This document shows, one piece after another, positions 57,194 through 64,000 of a stretch of DNA of 64,000 nucleotides. A program made the position numbers and the translations under genes. This stretch comes from Bifidobacterium santillanense (GTDB lineage: Bacteria > Actinomycetota > Actinomycetes > Actinomycetales > Bifidobacteriaceae). The stretch is taken from contig NZ_JAFEJS010000002.1 of assembly GCF_018555385.1 (NCBI RefSeq), positions 124,001 to 188,000 on the forward strand, in the 5' to 3' direction. Position 1 is the stretch's first letter; each line of letters starts with the position of its first letter. The notes under the pieces are model-generated. The model ran no database searches and was not told where the DNA came from. It saw only the letters and a program-made list of their open reading frames with translations.

Positions 57194-57910
57194 CTACGCG
57201 GATGGGTTGGACGGAGCGGATGCCGACGGAGACTTCGCCTCGCCGTACCCCCGCTGGAAATCACGGCACCAACGCAGCCTCACCCTGTTGGCCCGCTCAC
57301 GCCCGGATCGCAATCCCAGCAGGTCCTGCGCGAGCAACCCGTAGTTGATGGCGATCCGTTCCCGTTTGAGCAGCTGGATCATGCCTCTCGTGTGCCGGAC
57401 CGTCTCCTTCCAGCCATTGGCGGTCTGCAGCCGATCGAACAGACGACGGATGCCGTTCTCGTTGACGTTGCCGTACGCCATGCGCCCCACGGCACGCCCC
57501 AGGGTGACATAGCCGTCCGTGTGCATCGACACGTCATGGATCGACTGCTGGTGCATGGCGAACAGTGTGATCGACGCGTACGCGGCACGTTCCCGAGGCG
57601 TGGGTTCGCCCGAATCATCGGCATCCCGACCGGCGATGCCCGCATCATCCGCATCCGGCAGCACCCATGCGAGCAGATCGGAATCATCACCGATCTCATG
57701 ACCGATCCCGTGGCGGAGTTTGGCCACGGCAGCGGTCGCGGACGCACCATTCCGCAGGTAGCCGGGGTCGTTGACGCCCGAGGGTGTCCTGCCGCCCTTC
57801 GCCAGCAGTCGCACGCGTCCGGCGACCCAATCCCCGAATGGCGTCAACTTCGGCCGATACGCCGTATCGTGACTCGACGTTTCGCCGGTCCGTTCGTCAT
57901 GTTGTCCCAT
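57194..57910 (-). CDS. cse2: Cse2 (Cas11e) Cascade small subunit
   Basis: A 238-residue helical protein, two copies of which stabilise the R-loop in Cascade. Family-like segments are YASITLFAMHQQ, YVTLGRAVGRMAYGNVNENGIRRLFDRLQTAN and LAQDLLGLRSGRERANRVRLRWCRDFQRGY. It is longer than E. coli Cse2 (160) because of acidic loops (DDADDAGIAGRDADDSGE). It starts 3 bp after cse1 ends. Intact. Confidence 0.9.
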   Translation of the reverse strand: MGQHDERTGETSSHDTAYRPKLTPFGDWVAGRVRLLAKGGRTPSGVNDPGYLRNGASATAAVAKLRHGIGHEIGDDSDLLAWVLPDADDAGIAGRDADDSGEPTPRERAAYASITLFAMHQQSIHDVSMHTDGYVTLGRAVGRMAYGNVNENGIRRLFDRLQTANGWKETVRHTRGMIQLLKRERIAINYGLLAQDLLGLRSGRERANRVRLRWCRDFQRGYGEAKSPSASAPSNPSA

Positions 57911-57913
57911 GAA

Positions 57914-59620
57914 TCAGTCTCCTTCGTTGGAAACAACGGGAAGGATCCCGTCGATCTTGCGTCTGTACCAGTTCTCCGCGACCGTCGCGCTCACGTACGT
58001 CGTGGTCTGCACACCGGTCTTGGGATTTCTGGAGGTGATGGCCCTCCCGACGATCGCCCGTGTCGGCGCCATCGCGACGACACGTTCACCGAGACGGAGC
58101 AGGATGCGACGCGCCGTTGCGTTCCACTCACGCTCGGCGGCCTCCGTGTCGGTTCCGGAGTTAAGCGTGCGCAGCCAGTTGCGAAACTCCTGATCGAATG
58201 CGGTATACCCCTGTTCGTCCGCCTTCCGTTTGGCCGCATCCACCGGCATGCCTGCCGCGGCCGCCACGTTTCCGGACAATGTGCGCAGCTCCCGCACGCC
58301 GTCATCCACCTTCTGCACGGCATTGCGGACCATCTGCCCCACATAAGGCGATTGCGCCGACAGCACGACCAGATCCATGTCGAGCTCATCATCCACCGTG
58401 GCGTCGATGACCGCCTCGTTGCTGCCGTATTCGACACCGAAGGCATGCAGTCGAACGGGCAGATCGCTGATATCGACTTTGGAATTGACCTCGGTCAACC
58501 ACTGCAGCGTGAGGGGGCGCAACGATTCGGCCGGGGTTCCGCCGCGCTCCTGCGGTGTCAGTTCATCGACGACCACGGTGAGCAGGCCACGCCACAGGGC
58601 CCTCTCCGGACTGTGCTTGCGCGGCATGTACACCAACGGCATCTTCAGGGCCTTCTGCTGCGGATCACTGCGACGCCATGCGGTCATGGTCTCATGCCGA
58701 TGCGCGTTCTGCGGCTTCAACCGGTCCCCGTTGCAGATCAGCACGCCGGTGACCGTCTCCCCCGTATGCGCCAGCAGCATCCGTCTGGACTGCCAGGTCA
58801 TCAGGGAGGCTGGTCCATGGCAGAACGAGGGATCCCCGGTGCGTTCCTGCGGCTGATAGAACCCGGGCTCGCCGCATTGGGTCAGTGGTTCCCGCTCCCA
58901 CACCGGAACATCATCGGCATCGGACCACCCCGCATCGGCGTCCCCGATGCCGAACACACGCGAACTGACGTAGTTCAGCATGAGCGTCCGCCACAGATCG
59001 GTTCCCTCGACCAGATCGCCGCCGAGATGCCCTGACCATGCCACACCGATGGGGTATCCCTTGCCGCCTTTGACGAGTGGGTCGCCCACGGCCCCCGATT
59101 TGATGCCCGATGCGTCGAAGGCCTGTGTCGTCACCAGCCATCTCGCCGCTTCGGCGGGCCCCATCGTTCTGAGCCCCTCGCCGAGACGGGTGGTGAAGAA
59201 CGGCTCGCCATTAGGCACATCCAGCACCAGACGTTCCAATCCGGATACTTCGTTCTTCGTCGTATGCAATCCCGCGACCTGGTAGAAGGGGCGTTTCTCA
59301 TCAAAAAGGTCGAACCGGCCTCGATACATGTCACAATACCCGTACAGAGCGTCACGGACCTCCGGGTCGCGCGGTCCGGCATCGAACAGAGCCCGCCATT
59401 CATCCACTTTGAGATCATGCCCGAAGGTCGCGTACATGATCGCGATGAGCAGTCTCGTCAGCGCGAAGCGCTGCAATGGGATATCTCCACCGATGCTGCG
59501 GATCTCATCGGACTGCCCGAGGACCTCGATGATCGACATGAGCCGGCATGAACCGTCGGTCTTCGCAACCTGCAGCCACGGTCGATCCATGAGGTTGAAC
59601 GAGACATCATTTGTCGACAT
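57914..59620 (-). CDS. cse1: Cse1 (Cas8e) Cascade large subunit
   Basis: A 568-residue protein that recognises the PAM and recruits Cas3. The family start FNLMDRPWLQVAKTDG and LFDEKRPFYQVAGL and SGHLGGDLVEGTDLWRTLMLNY are present. The C-terminal four-helix bundle follows from about residue 430. The ATG overlaps the cas3 stop region by 14 bp. The frame is intact over its full length. Confidence 0.94.
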   Translation of the reverse strand: MSTNDVSFNLMDRPWLQVAKTDGSCRLMSIIEVLGQSDEIRSIGGDIPLQRFALTRLLIAIMYATFGHDLKVDEWRALFDAGPRDPEVRDALYGYCDMYRGRFDLFDEKRPFYQVAGLHTTKNEVSGLERLVLDVPNGEPFFTTRLGEGLRTMGPAEAARWLVTTQAFDASGIKSGAVGDPLVKGGKGYPIGVAWSGHLGGDLVEGTDLWRTLMLNYVSSRVFGIGDADAGWSDADDVPVWEREPLTQCGEPGFYQPQERTGDPSFCHGPASLMTWQSRRMLLAHTGETVTGVLICNGDRLKPQNAHRHETMTAWRRSDPQQKALKMPLVYMPRKHSPERALWRGLLTVVVDELTPQERGGTPAESLRPLTLQWLTEVNSKVDISDLPVRLHAFGVEYGSNEAVIDATVDDELDMDLVVLSAQSPYVGQMVRNAVQKVDDGVRELRTLSGNVAAAAGMPVDAAKRKADEQGYTAFDQEFRNWLRTLNSGTDTEAAEREWNATARRILLRLGERVVAMAPTRAIVGRAITSRNPKTGVQTTTYVSATVAENWYRRKIDGILPVVSNEGD

Positions 59621-62600
59621 ACGCCTGCCATCCCCTCTGCGGCGAATACTGGATCCTCAGCGTCCTGTATTCCATTATCCCACCGTTGCCGTCCCACAGC
59701 GGCACTTGGTAGGACGCGGTCCCGCTCTCATCCAAGGTGATCATCAACTGACCAGCCAGACTGCGGTCCAGCTGCATGTAGTCATACCAGCGTTCCGGCG
59801 TGGCACATTCGAACGCCCCGATCACCGAGTCGAGGTCAAGGTACCCCAACGCGGTGCGCCCCAGTGAAATCGTGCATGAAAGCATCGCTCTCACCTGCTC
59901 CTTGGCGGGAGTTCCGAATCCGTCGGGCAACGGACCCATACCATCGAAACCACTCCACGGCGGCAGACGAAGAGCACCATCGTCCCCTTGTTGCAACACG
60001 ACGACCTCGAACGAGTCGTCCCCCTCACGGACACCCGCCCTGACCTTACGCTCCGCGGCTTTGCCGGGGGTATCGGGATCGGTCACGTTGTCCTTCAACC
60101 AGTCGGTCAGATCGAACGGCTGGTCGTCGTATTGCGGACGGAAGATACGGAATTGACCGGCCAGACTCCGACTCGCATCCAGATCCTGTTCCAGCCGTCG
60201 CCGCGCCTCCAATTCACCGCGGTTCCCATCCCTCCACGAATCAGGGCATACCGGCGCATCACTATATACGGTCTGCACGAGGTGGGGGATGTCGCCCGGC
60301 ACATTCAACGACCGGCACTTCCCCGGTTCAATGCCCAATATGGCGAGTGAACGCAGCAGCAGATACCGTGGATACACACGTTCCAGCCCCCGGGTGAATT
60401 CCGGGGGACCGTCGTACTTCCATGACACGATGCCGGTGATGACCAGCCGGGCATGCCTCAGCGGTTCGGGTCTGCGGTTCTCCCCGTCGCCGCGATGGTG
60501 ACGGTGCAATCGGCCGATACGCTGCAGCACCAGATCGATCGGAGCGATGTCGGTGACCATCAGGTCGAAATCCACGTCAAGCGACTGCTCGACGACCTGC
60601 GTTGCAACGACGATGCCGGAGCGTCGTTTCGGATCCCCGTGTCTGCCGTATCGAGCGAGCAGCTCCCGATCGATGCGGGCACGGTCGCATGCCAGGAACC
60701 GGGAATGCGCCAAGGTGACATCCATCCCGTCACCTAACGCATCCCGCAACGTCTGGTATGTCTTCTGCGCACGGGCCACCGTGTCCCGTATGACGACCGC
60801 GCAACCGCCGTCGCGAAGCCCGTCCCTGAGCAACGACACCAGTGAGCTGTCGTCATCATCCATCATCGATACCTCGACATCGATGGCGCGACCTGACGGC
60901 GCGGGAGCGGACGGTCCATGCACGCGCTCCGCCGTCGCCAAGGAGATCAACGGGTATCGCATATCGAACCCCGCACGTCCATCGGCACCGTCCCCATCGC
61001 CTTCGGAACCAGATTCCGGCATATGGTCCACCCGGCCGTCCGACCGTTTTCTGACGGGAATCACACGGCGGTGAATTCGTCTCGGCAGACGTTCTCCACC
61101 GGATCCGCCATTCTCCGCCGTCGTTTCGACTCCATCCACCGATTCCCGTTCCACGGCATCGGCCGCACGGGCTCCGTCGCGGTATGCGGTCAGGAACGCA
61201 CGACGTCTTTCCTGCGGCAACGTCGCACTGAGCATGATGACCGGAACCCCGTAGGCCCCCAGCCACGACAGCACCGTCTCCATATAGACGTTCATGTAGG
61301 CGGTGTTGGAATGAACCTCATCCAATATCACTACCTTGCCGGCGAGCGCAAGATGCCGGAGCACGACGTATTTGCTTTTGAGACCAGCCATCAGCACCTG
61401 ATCGATGGTGCCGACGACGAAATCGGACAGGTTGCCGCGTCGACGCCCGGTCAGCCAGGAGTTGACGACCGCCTGCATGACCATATGGTCTCCATACGGA
61501 TCACGCCAATCGTGTTCCGAATCATCATCCGAATCCTCGTCGACGATGCCGTCGGAAGGATACGCGAACGCCGAATCGGCATCCATGCATCCGCCGCCGT
61601 CGAACCACTGTTCACGCAACCGCTCATAGTCACCATTGAGCTCGTTCCTGCCGTGCGCGAGGAACACCGACCCGACATTCCCGTGATCTCCGGCAGGAAG
61701 CCGTCCCACCCAATCAAGCACCCGGGAGAACATCGCGTTGACGGTGGCCTGGCTGGGTAGCGCGTAGTAGATGCCACCGCAGTGGAAACGTTCGGCGAGG
61801 ATCTCCGCGGCGATCAGCGCCGCCTCGGTCTTGCCTTCACCCATATTGGCCTCGATGATCATCAGCCCCGGGGATTCCATGGCCCGCGCCAGACGGGACG
61901 CCTCGCGTTGCATGGGACGCAGCCGCGCGCCGGGGATGGCGAATCGCCGGGCGAACATGTCGTCCGGGGACATATCCGTCCCCCGTACCCGCCACGGTCC
62001 GGGGAGACCGAGCATGCGCCATGCGCGCGCCGCTCGTTCCGACGGATCGAACGACTCCTCGTCGGCGGACCCCTCGTTGAGGGGGAACAGACGGCTGTCG
62101 CTGGCGGACCAGTCGGCGACGACCACCAGAGAGGTCAGGATAATCTGCGACCGTCTGCGCAGCGGATGCCGGGACAACGACCGCAACACCGGTAGGGCGC
62201 CGGTCATGTCCGCGGCCCAATCCAGCAGTTCATTGCGGGTCTCGGCCCATGCCTCGCCCCCGACGAACGTGCCCATGCGATAGCTTTCCGGACTCCCGGG
62301 GGTGACCAGCCGACGTTTGTCCCCGGTCAGCGATGTGCCGTGGTGGCCCGCGACGATGCAGGCGACGCCATAGGCGAACGTTCCCGGTTCGACCGGGAAT
62401 CCCTGGGCGAGGAACCAATCCCGGACCGCCGCATACCCGACGAGTTCATGACGATATGACGAGCGTTCCCGGTCCTTGGCGACGATCGGATCAATGCTCA
62501 GACCGGAGTCTCTCACCCTGTCGGCGAGTCCGTCGTTCTGCGCGACGAATGCCGGGGACGCCTTGCCGACATCATGGATCGCAGCGATGAAGCGGTACAA

Positions 62601-62822
62601 CGTCCCGGCGGTCTCCTCCCCGCCTATGTCACGGGCCAGCATGCCCTTGACATCATCGGCGACGAATTCCTCCCACACATGCGACGCCGTCTCACCTGCA
62701 TCGGCGAGATGCTGCCACAGCTGCAGATACCGGTCGTCATTCTCGGGGCCGCGGTAGGCGGTCTTCGCCCATATGGATGCGGCACGCGGGGAAATCCGTC
62801 GGTTCCATGCACATCGAGTCAT
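59607..62822 (-). CDS. cas3: Cas3 helicase-nuclease (type I-E)
   Basis: A 1071-residue effector degrading target DNA. The N-terminal HD nuclease domain has ASHVWEEF and IAAIHDVGKASPAF (His83-Asp84) and VAGHHGTS. The superfamily 2 helicase has Walker A EANMGEGKTEAAL (Lys331), DEVH (501-504) and MLSATLP, then VVATQVVEQSLDVDFD and QRIGRLHRHHRG. Two acidic or basic inserts (around residues 425-440 and 560-640) add length relative to E. coli Cas3 (888). ATG 62822 lies 6 bp after the fic stop. No disruption seen, so interference should be possible. Confidence 0.95.
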   Translation of the reverse strand: MTRCAWNRRISPRAASIWAKTAYRGPENDDRYLQLWQHLADAGETASHVWEEFVADDVKGMLARDIGGEETAGTLYRFIAAIHDVGKASPAFVAQNDGLADRVRDSGLSIDPIVAKDRERSSYRHELVGYAAVRDWFLAQGFPVEPGTFAYGVACIVAGHHGTSLTGDKRRLVTPGSPESYRMGTFVGGEAWAETRNELLDWAADMTGALPVLRSLSRHPLRRRSQIILTSLVVVADWSASDSRLFPLNEGSADEESFDPSERAARAWRMLGLPGPWRVRGTDMSPDDMFARRFAIPGARLRPMQREASRLARAMESPGLMIIEANMGEGKTEAALIAAEILAERFHCGGIYYALPSQATVNAMFSRVLDWVGRLPAGDHGNVGSVFLAHGRNELNGDYERLREQWFDGGGCMDADSAFAYPSDGIVDEDSDDDSEHDWRDPYGDHMVMQAVVNSWLTGRRRGNLSDFVVGTIDQVLMAGLKSKYVVLRHLALAGKVVILDEVHSNTAYMNVYMETVLSWLGAYGVPVIMLSATLPQERRRAFLTAYRDGARAADAVERESVDGVETTAENGGSGGERLPRRIHRRVIPVRKRSDGRVDHMPESGSEGDGDGADGRAGFDMRYPLISLATAERVHGPSAPAPSGRAIDVEVSMMDDDDSSLVSLLRDGLRDGGCAVVIRDTVARAQKTYQTLRDALGDGMDVTLAHSRFLACDRARIDRELLARYGRHGDPKRRSGIVVATQVVEQSLDVDFDLMVTDIAPIDLVLQRIGRLHRHHRGDGENRRPEPLRHARLVITGIVSWKYDGPPEFTRGLERVYPRYLLLRSLAILGIEPGKCRSLNVPGDIPHLVQTVYSDAPVCPDSWRDGNRGELEARRRLEQDLDASRSLAGQFRIFRPQYDDQPFDLTDWLKDNVTDPDTPGKAAERKVRAGVREGDDSFEVVVLQQGDDGALRLPPWSGFDGMGPLPDGFGTPAKEQVRAMLSCTISLGRTALGYLDLDSVIGAFECATPERWYDYMQLDRSLAGQLMITLDESGTASYQVPLWDGNGGIMEYRTLRIQYSPQRGWQAYVDK

Positions 62823-62828
62823 ATCACA

Positions 62829-64000
62829 TCAGTCCCTTCTCAATCGGGCCGCATAGTCGTCCAGCACCGACAGGATGCCCCGATGTTCCCATACGGTGTT
62901 CCGCCGGCCGCCTGTGATCTCGTCCAGCACCCCACGTTCCGTCAACACCCTGATCGCGCGCGATGCGGTCATCGGGGACAGCCCCAGCGTTTTGCTCAGG
63001 TAGTCGCGGTTGATGATCGGCTGTTCGATCAGCCGGGGCAGCACCCGCCACACCGCCGAATCCCTGCGTATGCCGTGCAGCCGTTCGCGGGATTCCGCCA
63101 ACTGTTCTTCCAACGCATCGATCAGCTTCACGCCGGTCGAGGCGGAGTATCGGCAGGCGTCCGCGAAGCACGCCACGATGGGTTCCGCATCCCCCTCACG
63201 GTAGGCGCCCAACGCCGCGAAGTACCGTTGCGTATCCGTCAGCAGCCCCGCCGAGACCGGTGGCGTGGTGCTACGGATCAGACCTTTGTTGCGCAGCACC
63301 GCATGCACCAGCGCACGCCCCACCCTGCCATTGCCGTCCACGAAGGGGTGGATGGTCTCGAATTGCGCATGCACCACCGCGCACTGCAATATGACCGGCA
63401 GATCGTCCCTTTGCAGGAAGGCCAGCAGATCATCCATGCAACCTGCGACCAGTTCCGGCTGCGGCGCCACATGCGTGGCGTGACGCGGTCCCCTTCCTCC
63501 GCCGACCCATACCAGCTGATCGCGGTATCGGCCGGCATATTGCGCGAATCCGGGTTGCGCGGAGAGCAAAGCCCGATGCATGGCGAGCAGGTGAGGCTCA
63601 TCAAGGTTCCGGGCGAAATCCAGCGCCGCTCTCATGGCATGGACGTTGCCCACCACGATCTGGGCGTTGCCGCCGTGCCCCTCGCCCAGTTCCTGCAGCG
63701 CCAGCTTCCTCGCCCCAACGGTCAGGTTCTCAATCTGTGATGATGACGTGGACTCCGTGCGCAGCAGGATGGATGCCATCGGACTGAGCTCGTGATCGTC
63801 CATGCCAAGCTTCGCCGCAGCATACGCATCGAACCGGCTCAGCTCGTACGCAGCCTCCTCCAGATCCGCGGAGATGCCTTCCGGCAGGGAGAACCCGTAT
63901 TGCGCGATCACGGCCGGCACCGCCGAATAATAGTCGCCGGTTTCACGCCTGCGCTCCGATCGTGACATGTAGGCATCGAAATCGGGGTGCCAGACATGAG
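62829..64000 (-). CDS. Fic-domain AMP-transferase, possibly incomplete at the window edge
   Basis: From ATG 63968 the protein has 379 residues: a Fic domain with the complete motif HPFVDGNGRVGR (207-218, His catalytic), an inhibitory SSQIEN motif (76-81; S/T-x-x-x-E-N/G) placing it in class II, and a C-terminal winged-helix region (YLSKTLGLSPMTASRAIRVLTERGVL). The frame stays open to the window edge (VWHPDFDAY precedes the Met), so translation may start upstream of 64000. Fic proteins AMPylate target proteins. Its stop is 6 bp before cas3, so it probably shares the cas promoter, an unusual placement. Confidence 0.9.
   Translation of the reverse strand, partial: HVWHPDFDAYMSRSERRRETGDYYSAVPAVIAQYGFSLPEGISADLEEAAYELSRFDAYAAAKLGMDDHELSPMASILLRTESTSSSQIENLTVGARKLALQELGEGHGGNAQIVVGNVHAMRAALDFARNLDEPHLLAMHRALLSAQPGFAQYAGRYRDQLVWVGGGRGPRHATHVAPQPELVAGCMDDLLAFLQRDDLPVILQCAVVHAQFETIHPFVDGNGRVGRALVHAVLRNKGLIRSTTPPVSAGLLTDTQRYFAALGAYREGDAEPIVACFADACRYSASTGVKLIDALEEQLAESRERLHGIRRDSAVWRVLPRLIEQPIINRDYLSKTLGLSPMTASRAIRVLTERGVLDEITGGRRNTVWEHRGILSVLDDYAARLRRD

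Overview
The window is high-GC, gene-dense chromosome from an actinobacterium. The best fit is a Bifidobacterium or close relative. Supporting this are a GH51 arabinofuranosidase and GH42 beta-galactosidase beside LacI regulators and family-1 sugar-binding lipoproteins, an actinobacterial-type DapD, a prfB without programmed frameshift, and a type I-E CRISPR repeat of the GTTTGCCCCGC...GATGATCC kind. This is inference from gene content; no rRNA or tRNA gene lies in the window.

Layout. 1-5051 (minus strand): five-gene peptide ABC transporter, last ATPase cut by the left edge. 5288-17506: housekeeping genes def, glmM, a TSUP permease, pepN, a dapB-dapA-RNase J operon, then coaBC and coaX on the plus strand. 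17531-31200: carbohydrate island with three paralogous sugar-binding lipoproteins, GH51, two LacI regulators, GH42 and two sugar permeases, with terminators and LacI-type operators between units. 31317-33306: small accessory patch, where an AbiEi/DUF559-like gene sits between two diverged 104-bp direct repeats, followed by an orphan membrane protein. 33479-41906: an RluA-type pseudouridine synthase, glmS, a polar amino-acid ABC transporter with two tandem binding proteins, and smpB. 42037-46002: a CHAP peptidoglycan hydrolase with ftsX and ftsE. 46057-52318: prfB, a 44-residue membrane protein, dapD, gltA, map and an HdeD-like membrane protein. 52487-64000: a five-repeat CRISPR array, its leader and a type I-E cas operon, preceded by a fic gene 6 bp upstream of cas3.

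Two results stand out. First, six copies of a hairpin element have the same plan: 29-nt arm, conserved 29-nt core, 29-nt complementary arm (one copy has a 17-nt longer core). The arms differ between copies but stay complementary within each copy, which suggests a structured RNA or a palindromic mobile element. One copy lies inside the 3' coding end of a permease gene. Second, all CRISPR interference genes (cas3, cse1, cse2, cas7, cas5, cas6e) are open, while both adaptation genes, cas1 and cas2, are frameshifted in G-runs (G5 in cas1, G10 in cas2). The array has only four spacers. This suggests a system that can interfere but not acquire, or one that switches acquisition on and off at a homopolymer. 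Sequencing error in the G-runs is the main alternative.
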